A DNA stretch of 64,000 nt from Paenibacillus methanolicus (lineage in GTDB: Bacteria; Bacillota; Bacilli; Paenibacillales; Paenibacillaceae). A program made the position numbers and the translations under genes. Within the stretch, counting starts at the first letter, position 1. Every line of letters starts with the position of its first letter. Location: positions 483,060 to 547,059 of the forward strand of contig NZ_VNHS01000004.1 in NCBI RefSeq assembly GCF_008124765.1, read 5' to 3'. The notes under the pieces were generated by a model that saw only the letters and a list, made by a program, of their open reading frames with translations, ran no database searches and was not told the origin of the DNA. This document shows, in pieces, positions 8,329 through 15,170 of the stretch.

Positions 8329-8496
8329 ATGCTGGTAGTAGGTAGGAAACCGGGCGAGTATATCATGATTGGCGACAACATCAAGGTTCAAGTCGTGAAG
8401 AGCAAGGATGGCGACCTCAGATTGGCCATCGACGCGCCGAAGGAGATTCCGATTCTCCGGGGCGAAGTGTACGAGCAAGAACGCGCGCAAGCGTAA
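8329..8496 (+). CDS. csrA: CsrA post-transcriptional regulator
   Basis: A 55-residue protein starting MLVVGRKPGEYIMIGD and containing DAPKEIPILRGEVYEQE. The RNA-contacting Leu/Val strand at the N-terminus and Arg44 (ILRGE) of CsrA are both present. AAGGAGG lies 8 bases upstream of the ATG. CsrA dimers bind GGA-containing hairpins. In Bacillus subtilis CsrA represses flagellin translation and is antagonised by the protein FliW. This copy is shorter than the usual 60-75 residues, ending soon after the core beta-strands and short helix. No fliW is adjacent; the upstream neighbour is a glycosyltransferase. Downstream lies the long flagellin gene. Confidence 0.92.
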   Translation: MLVVGRKPGEYIMIGDNIKVQVVKSKDGDLRLAIDAPKEIPILRGEVYEQERAQA

Positions 8497-8527
8497 GCAA
8501 GCGCCGCAACTACATAGCCGTTTACTC

Positions 8528-8604
8528 AAGGACGAGTAGTCAGCACCCGTTAGCCGGTAGGATACCGCAGGCGACAGGTTGCTAGCTGCTCGTCCTTTTA
8601 TTTT
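8528..8604 (+). ncRNA. Structured RNA element B between csrA and the long flagellin gene
   Basis: AAGGACGAG (8528-8536) pairs with CTCGTCCTT (8589-8597), followed by TTTTATTTT (8596-8604). Inside are AGCA-CC pairing with GG-TTGCT (8542-8547 with 8577-8583) and a hairpin CGGTA-GGA-TACCG (8555-8567) with GGA in its loop. It looks like a terminator with a large structured apical part. A separate hairpin, AGGTCGC-TTAT-GCGACTT, follows at 8612-8629. Confidence 0.45.
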
Positions 8605-8642
8605 CGGTAATAGGTCGCTTATGCGACTTGTTATATAGATTA

Positions 8643-8664
8643 CGGCGGAAATGGAAGTCCGCCG
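8643..8664 (+). promoter_or_regulatory. Putative CsrA-binding hairpin in long flagellin leader
   Basis: A perfect 7-bp stem CGGCGGA / TCCGCCG encloses the loop AATGGAAG (8650-8657), with GGA at 8653-8655. The second GGA site is in the Shine-Dalgarno sequence AAGGAGGAA (8677-8685). This is a textbook CsrA site pair and matches the layout at the first flagellin gene. Confidence 0.62.
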
Positions 8665-8692
8665 AACACTCATTCCAAGGAGGAATTTTATC

Positions 8693-10435
8693 ATGCGTAT
8701 TAACCACAACATTTCGGCTTTGAACACGTACCGTCAATTGGGTGCTAACAGCGCCGCAACAAACAAAAACATCGAGAAATTGTCTTCCGGTCTTCGCATT
8801 AACCGTGCTGGCGACGACGCTGCAGGTCTGGCGATCTCCGAGAAAATGCGCGGCCAGATCCGTGGTCTCGACATGGCTGCGAAGAACTCGCAAGACGGCA
8901 TCTCCCTGATCCAAACGGCTGAGGGCGCGCTGAACGAAACGCACAGCATTCTGCAACGTATGCGCGAACTGGCTAACCAATCCGCAAATGGCACGAACAC
9001 CGATGCTGACCGCGGTGCGCTTCAAGACGAGATGAATCAGCTGACGTCCGAGATCAACCGTATCGGTAATACAACTGAATTCAACACGCAGAAGTTGTTG
9101 AAAGGCGATGGCAAAGCAAATCTCAAAGAAGCAAACGTCTTTGTTGATGGTACTTTGGCGAGCGGAGCAACAAACAAAACGCAAGCTACGAATGCTATCA
9201 CCATTACAACTGCTGCTGCTGCAGGCGATACAGTGAAATTCACGCTTAACGGGCAGGAACTGAATGTTACATTCACAGCTTCTACATCTAACGGTGGAGT
9301 AGTAGGCGGCGACAACAAGGGCTACAATGTTACAGCGAACTCTGCAAATGTTGCTATTGACGCTGCGCCGGATGCAACCAAGACTGGCGCAGGACTTAAA
9401 GATGCTCTGGCAAAAATGATTGAGGCGAACGAAACCTTAAAAGGCCAATATACTGTCTCTGATGCAACAGGTGTTGTAACAATTACTGCAGTTGCTGGCG
9501 GTAAGTTTGATGGTGCTGAAGGCAACATCGATACAACAACCGAAACAGGTGCAATCGTATTTACTGGTGCGGCCGACAACGTTGGTACAACAACTCATGT
9601 AAAAGCAACGAAGACGCTTGACTTCGATGCTGCAATTACAGGTGCTACGACTACTGCAACTGACACAAATCTTAAAGCACTCGTAGGTACTGGATTTACG
9701 ATTAACGGCCAGCAAGTTGAGTTCTACAATGCGAACGATGGCGCATACACAGGAAGCGGAATTGGTGTAGCGATCAACACTGCATTGGAAAATGCAACAA
9801 ACGCTAACAAAGCGGATGCTCTTGTTAAAGCAATCGCTGATACCGTAGGTTCGAAAATTGATGGCGTTACTCTCACGGCTACTGGCGATGATCTGATCAT
9901 TACTGCTAAAGAAGGCGGAGTTGAAGGTAACAAAATCGAATACAAAGACGGCGGTATCCAAAAAGAGTTCAAAACCTCTTTCCAAATTGGTGCTAACAGC
10001 GGACAAGCCATGTCTTTGGAAATCAATGATATGCGTGCGAAAGCTCTTGGTATCGTAGGTAAAGCGGGCGATACGGGCTTCACAGCAAGCAAAACAGTTA
10101 CCGACGGTACAAACGATGTTAAAGGCGAAGCAGCACTGAACATCTCCACGAAGGACGATGCTGCTAAATCGATCGCAATTGTTGACAAAGCGATCGCTTC
10201 CGTTTCCAGCGAGCGTTCCAAACTGGGTGCCGTTCAAAACCGTCTGGAGCATACGATCAACAACCTGGGCACCGCTTCCGAGAACCTGACGGCAGCAGAA
10301 TCCCGTATCCGCGACGTCGACATGGCGAAAGAAATGATGGAGCAAACGAAGAACAACATCCTTGCACAAGCGGCGCAAGCAATGCTTGCTCAAGCGAACC
10401 AACAACCGCAAGGCGTTCTGCAGCTTCTCCGTTAA
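8693..10435 (+). CDS. hag: Flagellin (long form with variable central domains)
   Basis: A 580-residue flagellin. D0/D1 ends are conserved (MRINHNISALNTYRQLG to QGVLQLLR). The centre, about residues 140-430, is an insertion with two similar beta-rich modules (FTLNGQELNVTF to TITAVAGGKFDGAEGN, then FTINGQQVEFYN to LIITAKEGGVEGNK), expected to form outer D2/D3 domains. The central codons are visibly AT-richer than the ends. The frame extends to an ATG at 8651, but that codon lies in the leader hairpin loop; the Shine-Dalgarno sequence fixes the start at 8693. No promoter of its own is obvious after element B, so transcription may come from the sigma-D promoter at 8133. Confidence 0.96.
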   Translation: MRINHNISALNTYRQLGANSAATNKNIEKLSSGLRINRAGDDAAGLAISEKMRGQIRGLDMAAKNSQDGISLIQTAEGALNETHSILQRMRELANQSANGTNTDADRGALQDEMNQLTSEINRIGNTTEFNTQKLLKGDGKANLKEANVFVDGTLASGATNKTQATNAITITTAAAAGDTVKFTLNGQELNVTFTASTSNGGVVGGDNKGYNVTANSANVAIDAAPDATKTGAGLKDALAKMIEANETLKGQYTVSDATGVVTITAVAGGKFDGAEGNIDTTTETGAIVFTGAADNVGTTTHVKATKTLDFDAAITGATTTATDTNLKALVGTGFTINGQQVEFYNANDGAYTGSGIGVAINTALENATNANKADALVKAIADTVGSKIDGVTLTATGDDLIITAKEGGVEGNKIEYKDGGIQKEFKTSFQIGANSGQAMSLEINDMRAKALGIVGKAGDTGFTASKTVTDGTNDVKGEAALNISTKDDAAKSIAIVDKAIASVSSERSKLGAVQNRLEHTINNLGTASENLTAAESRIRDVDMAKEMMEQTKNNILAQAAQAMLAQANQQPQGVLQLLR

Positions 10436-10451
10436 TCTTAGTAGTAGAAAG

Positions 10452-10484
10452 AGAGACCTTAGGCTTCCTAGGGTCTCTTTTCTT
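10452..10484 (+). terminator. Intrinsic terminator of long flagellin gene
   Basis: AGAGACCTTAG (10452-10462) pairs with CTAGGGTCTCT (10468-10478) around a GCTTC loop, followed by TTTTCTT. It is a strong stem with a T-tract. Confidence 0.85.
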
Positions 10485-10515
10485 ATATTCTCGTTCATAA
10501 ATAATCGCCCAACTA

Positions 10516-10543
10516 TAATACTTGCAAAACCACATGCCGATAT
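10516..10543 (+). promoter_or_regulatory. Sigma-D-type promoter of flaG-fliD-fliS-fliT
   Basis: TAAT (10516-10519) and a perfect GCCGATAT (10536-10543), separated by 16 bases (an alternative, AATA, gives 15). It lies 38 bases upstream of flaG, after the flagellin terminator. Confidence 0.72.
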
Positions 10544-10580
10544 ATAAGTTAAATCACATTGATTACGGAGGATGGGTCGA

Positions 10581-11006
10581 ATGAGTATGAATATCTCCGG
10601 TAATAGCAATAGCTTTCCCGAGCGGGTTGCGCCGGCCGAGCCTGTAAGCAAGCCGCGCGAGACCGCTTCGACGAATGCGAATGCGAATTCCGATTCGCTA
10701 GCCCAATCGCAGCTCGGCTCGCACATCCACTCGATTAACGAGTTGAAGCAAGCCGAATTGCGCGGCGAGAACTATACGCTGAGCGACGAGCAGGTCGTCA
10801 AAGCCGTCGAGCGCGCGATCAAAGCGATGCAGGGCAAATCGACATCGCTCGAATTTCGAATTCACGAACAAACGAAACTGATCGCCGTTAAGGTGCTGGA
10901 TAAAGATACAGGCGAAGTCATTCGCGAAGTGCCGCCGGAGAAAACGCTCGATTTTGTCGCGAAGTTATGGGAAATGGCAGGTCTGCTGGTAGACGAGAAA
11001 AGATAA
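10581..11006 (+). CDS. flaG: FlaG family flagellar protein
   Basis: A 141-residue protein. The first half is low-complexity and polar. The C-terminal half (LEFRIHEQTKLIAVKVLDK, DTGEVIREVPPEKTLDFVAKLWEMAGLLVDEKR) is the FlaG domain, known to influence filament length. GGAGG (10567-10571) sits 9 bases before the ATG at 10581; the upstream in-frame ATG at 10572 touches the Shine-Dalgarno sequence and is unlikely. It is first gene of the flaG-fliD-fliS-fliT run. Confidence 0.93.
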   Translation: MSMNISGNSNSFPERVAPAEPVSKPRETASTNANANSDSLAQSQLGSHIHSINELKQAELRGENYTLSDEQVVKAVERAIKAMQGKSTSLEFRIHEQTKLIAVKVLDKDTGEVIREVPPEKTLDFVAKLWEMAGLLVDEKR

Positions 11007-11040
11007 CGAGCAGCCGCCGAATAAAGAGAGGAGTGAGTAG

Positions 11041-12813
11041 ATGGTTTCCGTAAACCGCCTCAGCGGCCTGATTTCAGGCATGGATACCGATTCACTGGTC
11101 AAATCGCTCGTGAGCTCGCAAAGCTCGAAAGTCAACAAAATGAAGCAGCAGCAGCAGCTGCTCGAATGGAAGCGCGCCGACTACCGGGATCTGAATTCGA
11201 AAGTACTCGATCTGCGCAACAGCGCCTTCAACATGAAGCTGCAGGGCAGCTACTTGACGAAGTCCGCGACCTCGTCGCAGGATGGCGCAGTCTCCGTGAC
11301 GGGTACATCCAGCGCGAATGCCGGCCAGTACAACATTGAAGTGTCCAGCTTGGCCAAGGGCGCTTCGTTGACGTCGGGCGTCATTGGCGCGAACGATGTG
11401 TTGTATGCCAATGGCGAATCGATGACGATCAACGGGCAGACGATCACGTTTACCGGAGATACGAAAGCTGCCGATCTGGTTAACCTGATCAATGCCAAAT
11501 CGACCGATACCGGCGTGAAAGCTTCCTATGACACGACGATGCAACGCGTTTTCTTCTCGACGATGAAGACGGGCACTTCCGCTCAGATCGATATCGGCGG
11601 CGCTTCGGTCGCATCCAAGCTCAAGCTGGCTTCAGCAGCGGGAACGAGCCAAGGACTGACGACGACATCCGCGATTCCTTTCGGCGCCGGCGGAGCGCCA
11701 CAGAACATTACGCTTAAAGTAGGCAGCAAAGACTACACGTATTCGCTATCCGCGACGGACAAGGTCGGCGACCTGCTGAACAAGATCAACCAGGACTTCG
11801 GAACGACGGGGATTACCGCGCAAGTCGACGGCGGTAGAATCGTGCTGAACAATCCTAGCGGACAAGCCGTAAGCTTCACAAGCGGCGACGCCACGATGCT
11901 TGCCGGTCTCGGATTAGATGCTGCGCTGGATACCGCCTACAACCCGACCGCCGTCAAGACGACCGGCCAGAACGCGAAGGTGAAGTTCAACGGCGTCGAA
12001 GGCTCTTACGAGTCCAACACCTTCTCGATCTCCGGCATGACGATTACGGCCAAGACGACGACGACATCGCCGGCGACGTTGACGGTTAACCAAGATACGG
12101 ACGCGGTATTCAAAACGATCAAAGATTTTGTCGATAAATATAATACGTTGATCGACACGGTCAACACGAAGGTTTCGGAATCGTACGACCGCGACTACCA
12201 GCCGCTGACCGATGAGCAGAAAGAAGCAATGAGCGAGGACGACATCAAGAAGTGGGAAGAGAAAGCGAAAGTGGGCTTGCTGTCCCGCGATTCCATCTTG
12301 TCCAGCGGCTTATCCTCCTTCCGTCAAGCGTTCTCCGAAGGCATGACGGGCATGAGCTCCACGATGAACAGCTTGGCCCAGATCGGCATATCGTCCACCC
12401 TGAACACGAATGGCGTGGTGCAGGGCACCTATTTGGACAAAGGCAAGATCTACATCGACGAAGCGAAGCTGAAGAAAGCGATCGCCGACAACCCGGACGA
12501 GGTTATGAAGCTGTTTACGGCGAACGACGGCAATTCGACAACAAGCTCCGGCGACGGCTTGGCGGTTCGCTTGTACGACCGGGCGGATGCGATCATTACG
12601 AAGATCACGGCCAAAGCCGGTACGGCAGCCTCGTCTTCCCTGAAGTCCTATGAGATCGGCAAATCCATGAGCGATTTGACGACCCGCATTTCGAGAGAAG
12701 AAGTCCGAATCGCCGATATGCAGGATCGCTACTATACGCAGTTTGCGCGGATGGAATCATACTTGAGCAAAATGAACTCCCAAAGCAGCTGGCTTTCCCA
12801 ACAAACAGGCTAA
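11041..12813 (+). CDS. fliD: Flagellar filament cap protein FliD (HAP2)
   Basis: A 590-residue protein with the FliD N-terminal region (RLSGLISGMDTDSLVKSLV, coiled-coil around MKQQQQLLEWKRADYRDLN). A Ser/Thr/Gly-rich middle follows. The FliD C-terminal domain (FKTIKDFVDKYNTLIDTVN, GLLSRDSILSSGLSSFRQAF) ends in the helical tail DRYYTQFARMESYLSKMNSQSSWLSQQ. FliD is secreted and forms the pentameric or hexameric cap under which flagellin folds. GAGAGGAG precedes the ATG. The next gene, fliS, starts 15 bases after the stop. Confidence 0.95.
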   Translation: MVSVNRLSGLISGMDTDSLVKSLVSSQSSKVNKMKQQQQLLEWKRADYRDLNSKVLDLRNSAFNMKLQGSYLTKSATSSQDGAVSVTGTSSANAGQYNIEVSSLAKGASLTSGVIGANDVLYANGESMTINGQTITFTGDTKAADLVNLINAKSTDTGVKASYDTTMQRVFFSTMKTGTSAQIDIGGASVASKLKLASAAGTSQGLTTTSAIPFGAGGAPQNITLKVGSKDYTYSLSATDKVGDLLNKINQDFGTTGITAQVDGGRIVLNNPSGQAVSFTSGDATMLAGLGLDAALDTAYNPTAVKTTGQNAKVKFNGVEGSYESNTFSISGMTITAKTTTTSPATLTVNQDTDAVFKTIKDFVDKYNTLIDTVNTKVSESYDRDYQPLTDEQKEAMSEDDIKKWEEKAKVGLLSRDSILSSGLSSFRQAFSEGMTGMSSTMNSLAQIGISSTLNTNGVVQGTYLDKGKIYIDEAKLKKAIADNPDEVMKLFTANDGNSTTSSGDGLAVRLYDRADAIITKITAKAGTAASSSLKSYEIGKSMSDLTTRISREEVRIADMQDRYYTQFARMESYLSKMNSQSSWLSQQTG

Positions 12814-12828
12814 CCGAAAGGATGAACG

Positions 12829-13257
12829 ATGATGCAACCCATGCAGCGTAACAAGTATCTGGAGACGACGATACAAACCGCTACTCCGGCCCAATTGCTC
12901 ATTATGTTGATGGACGGGGCGATTCGCTTCAGCAAGCAAGCGGTTGAAGCAATCAACGAACAGCGGAACCAGGAAGCGAACGAATTCCTCCTCAAGACGC
13001 AAAACATCATTTCCGAATTCATCATCACGCTTGATCGCACATCGCCGCTCGCCGATAACTTGCTCTCGCTGTATGAATATTATCAGCATCTCTTGATCCA
13101 AGCTAACATCAAGAAAGACGCGGCGCCGGTGGAAGAAGTGATCGGCTACTTGGTCGAAATGAAAGAGACGTGGATCCAAGCGGCAAGAACGGCGAACGCG
13201 ACGGGGGCGAACACGAATGGAACAGCCAATCGAGCGGCTCAAACGGTTGTCGGCTGA
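12829..13257 (+). CDS. fliS: Flagellin export chaperone FliS
   Basis: A 142-residue four-helix protein: NKYLETTIQTATPAQLLIMLMDGAIRF is the FliS hallmark, followed by amphipathic helices and an Ala/Thr/Asn-rich tail. FliS holds the C-terminal D0 helices of flagellin in the cytoplasm until export. It would serve both flagellins here. AAAGGA is 6 bases before the first of two consecutive ATGs. Its last 41 bases overlap the next gene in a different frame. Confidence 0.94.
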   Translation: MMQPMQRNKYLETTIQTATPAQLLIMLMDGAIRFSKQAVEAINEQRNQEANEFLLKTQNIISEFIITLDRTSPLADNLLSLYEYYQHLLIQANIKKDAAPVEEVIGYLVEMKETWIQAARTANATGANTNGTANRAAQTVVG

Positions 13258-13561
13258 ATTAGTCGCCCGGCTGCCGGAGTGCGAGATGGAAGATTTCGAT
13301 TCTTACATGGCGGAACGCGAGCAGATCTTCGGCGAACTGATGCAGCGGAATTTGCAGCCATCGGAACATAAGGATGCGAAACTGATCCTCCAGCTGGACA
13401 AGCAGATCATCGCCCGCATGATGGAGCTTAAGGTTGAGGCGGCCGGCCATCTGGATAAGGTCCAGCAAGGTCAGAAAACACGCAGCGTCTACGACAATGC
13501 CGGGTACGGCAGCTATGGCGGAAACCAGGAAGAGAGCTTCTTCTTCGATCGAAGAAGATAG
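13217..13561 (+). CDS. fliT: FliT-like small flagellar protein
   Basis: A 114-residue helical, charged protein (MEQPIERLKRLSAELVARLPECEMEDFDSY and onward). It occupies the fliT position of the conserved fliD-fliS-fliT order, and its size and helix pattern fit a FliT-type export chaperone for FliD. Sequence similarity within FliT is weak, so the name rests mainly on position. It starts 41 bases inside fliS, with GGGGGCGA as ribosome site. The C-terminus (YGSYGGNQEESFFFDRRR) is encoded by the ascending arm of the operon's terminator. Confidence 0.65.
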   Translation: MEQPIERLKRLSAELVARLPECEMEDFDSYMAEREQIFGELMQRNLQPSEHKDAKLILQLDKQIIARMMELKVEAAGHLDKVQQGQKTRSVYDNAGYGSYGGNQEESFFFDRRR

Positions 13562-13577
13562 CTCTCTTCTTCTTTTT
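13529..13577 (+). terminator. Terminator of flaG-fliT operon, overlapping the fliT stop
   Basis: GAAGAGAGCT (13529-13538) pairs with AGCTCTCTTC (13560-13569), extended inside by TCTTCTTC / GAAGAAGA around GATC. A TTCTTTTT tail follows. The fliT stop codon (13559-13561) is within the descending arm. Confidence 0.9.
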
Positions 13578-13739
13578 GAATACAAGAATTTTTAGTTTCA
13601 CGTTATTCATTCATTTCATTCACCTTGTATTTATCCGGAATGTAACACGTTGCGCCGCTACATGACGGAGACAGCCGTTTCGCCTTGCACCTCGTGTTAG
13701 CTCCATTTTTCTCGAAAGTAAAACGCTTCCACAACATCG

Positions 13740-13769
13740 TTGACAATTGTGTGACAACGATGGTATAGT
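13740..13769 (+). promoter_or_regulatory. Sigma-A promoter of the cold-shock gene
   Basis: TTGACA (13740-13745), 18 bases, TATAGT (13764-13769). A leader of about 57 bases precedes the ATG, in keeping with the long leaders of cold-shock genes. Confidence 0.8.
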
Positions 13770-13832
13770 CGATTTGTGAGCCACATTCATGTGTGACCTC
13801 GCAGCATTTGAAGATGAAGGGAATGTTTATGC

Positions 13833-14030
13833 ATGCAAGGAAAAGTTAAATGGTTCAACGCTGAGAAGGGCTATGGCTTCATCGAGACTGAACAAGGCGG
13901 CGACGTATTTGTTCACTTCTCCGCAATCCAATCCGAAGGCTTCAAAACGCTTGAGGAAGGTCAAGCTGTAGAATTCGACATCGTGGAAGGCGCACGCGGA
14001 CCACAAGCTGCAAACGTAGTCAAACTGTAA
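13833..14030 (+). CDS. Cold-shock protein (CspA/CspB family)
   Basis: A complete 65-residue OB-fold protein: [18 protein letters not shown] with RNP1 (KGYGFIE), then DVFVHFSAI (RNP2) and the usual GPQAANV ending. It binds single-stranded RNA and DNA as an RNA chaperone. GAAGGGA lies about 10 bases upstream. It is a separate transcription unit with its own promoter and terminator, inserted between fliT and hpf compared with Bacillus subtilis. Confidence 0.96.
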   Translation: MQGKVKWFNAEKGYGFIETEQGGDVFVHFSAIQSEGFKTLEEGQAVEFDIVEGARGPQAANVVKL

Positions 14031-14095
14031 TCATCGGCTGACTTCAGCCCACGATAGATGGTTCACGCTTGACAAACTAATGCAAACACAACCGC

Positions 14096-14122
14096 AGCCC
14101 TGGGCAACCAGGGCTTTTTTTT
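14096..14122 (+). terminator. Terminator of the cold-shock gene
   Basis: AGCCCTGG (14096-14103), loop GCAA, CCAGGGCT (14108-14115), followed by eight T residues. Confidence 0.93.
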
Positions 14123-14243
14123 GTATTCTCGTTCCTTCTTCGGGCAACTTTCCCTTCAATAAACGTCCTCTCCCTTTGTCTTCCGGTGCGTTCACTAATC
14201 GGCCGAACTATTATCTGAAAATTTTAATAATACAGAAAATGAC

Positions 14244-14273
14244 TTGGGAAAACGCCTTCAACTATGATATAAT
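14244..14273 (+). promoter_or_regulatory. Sigma-A promoter of hpf
   Basis: TTGGGA (14244-14249), 18 bases, perfect TATAAT (14268-14273), 27 bases before the hpf start codon. Confidence 0.7.
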
Positions 14274-14299
14274 GAGAGCATGTAAAGGAGGAGTGCCCC

Positions 14300-14845
14300 A
14301 TGAAATACAATGTTCGAGGTCAAAACATCCAAGTGACAGACGCGATGCGCGAATATGTCGAGAAGAAGCTGAGCCGCCTGGAAAAGTATTTTGAAGCGCC
14401 CGAAACCTCCGAATTGAATACGACGATGTCCGTGACCAAAGGCAGACACGCCGTCGAAGTCGCGATCCCGCTCCCGGGTACCATGTTAAGGGCCGAGGAG
14501 AAGAGCGACGATATGTACGCTTCGATCGACGTGGTGGTGGACAAACTCGAACGTCAAATCCGCAAATACAAAACAAAAGTGAACCGCAAATATAGGCAGG
14601 AAAGCGGCATACGAACCTTATTTAGGGAGGATGCGCCGCCTGCGAGGATTAATGAGGACGAAGAGGATTGGGAGCTGGTACGCACCAAGCGTTTCACGCT
14701 GAAGCCGATGGATGTGGAGGAAGCGATCCTCCAAATGAACATGGTGGGACACTCGTTTTTCGTCTTCGCCAACGCCGAGACCAAGGAAGTGAACGTGGTC
14801 TATAAGCGAGGCGACGGACGTTATGGCTTAATCGAACAGCACTAA
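14300..14845 (+). CDS. hpf: Ribosome hibernation promoting factor, long form
   Basis: A 181-residue protein. The N-terminal S30AE domain (MKYNVRGQNIQVTDAMREYVEKKLSRLEKYF) binds the decoding region of the 30S subunit. After a variable linker, the C-terminal domain from about residue 125 (TKRFTLKPMDVEEAILQMNMVGHSFFVFANAET) mediates 100S dimer formation, the mark of the long HPF type (YvyD in Bacillus). AAAGGAGGAG precedes the ATG at good spacing. Its place between the flagellar genes and secA is conserved in Bacilli. Confidence 0.96.
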   Translation: MKYNVRGQNIQVTDAMREYVEKKLSRLEKYFEAPETSELNTTMSVTKGRHAVEVAIPLPGTMLRAEEKSDDMYASIDVVVDKLERQIRKYKTKVNRKYRQESGIRTLFREDAPPARINEDEEDWELVRTKRFTLKPMDVEEAILQMNMVGHSFFVFANAETKEVNVVYKRGDGRYGLIEQH

Positions 14846-14862
14846 TCAACTTGATTATTAAC

Positions 14863-14896
14863 AGGGCATCGTTTCCTACCGGAAGCGCTGCCCTTT
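14863..14896 (+). terminator. Terminator of hpf
   Basis: AGGGCA / TGCCCT outer stem and CGTTTCC / GGAAGCG inner stem separated by a T-C mismatch, loop TACC, short T tail. The rest of the 325-base gap up to secA (14897-15100) shows nothing else I can support. Confidence 0.75.
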
Positions 14897-15104
14897 CATA
14901 TTATGCGGGCAGATGGGGAAACACATGAACAAGGTGCTATTCGTTTTTTCAACCGCGGCTAGAGCGTCATCGTTACATAGCCGGCTTACCGTCTTTGATC
15001 CGGTCCGGATGGGCGCTTTCGAGCGAACCGGAATCCGCGGCTCGGCAAGGGTTGAAAGGTGACATGCATTTCGCCGTGCGCGCCCTTTCGACCCCCGTCT
15101 TACA

Positions 15105-15133
15105 TTGCGATGCGCGCCGCAAACTGTTACAAT
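15105..15133 (+). promoter_or_regulatory. Sigma-A promoter of secA
   Basis: TTGCGA (15105-15110), 17 bases, TACAAT (15128-15133), with secA starting at 15171. Confidence 0.65.
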
Positions 15134-15170
15134 TTACCCAAACATGCTTTTGCAGCGAAAGGGGAAGACC

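Noticed and set aside
8204..8604. c-di-GMP (GEMM) riboswitch near csrA
   Set aside because: Pieces such as GGACGCGAGGCC and CCGGTAGGATACCG recall the motif, but the conserved GCAAA and tetraloop-receptor parts are missing.
8651..8692. In-frame ATG at 8651 extending the long flagellin by 14 residues
   Set aside because: The codon lies in the leader hairpin loop, has no ribosome site, and would add an atypical sequence before the universal MRINHNIS start.
8693..10435. Flagellinolysin (metalloprotease flagellin)
   Set aside because: The variable centre was read for an HExxH zinc motif and none is present.
15105..15170. Upstream in-frame start for secA
   Set aside because: It overlaps the predicted promoter and adds 22 residues before the conserved SecA N-terminus.
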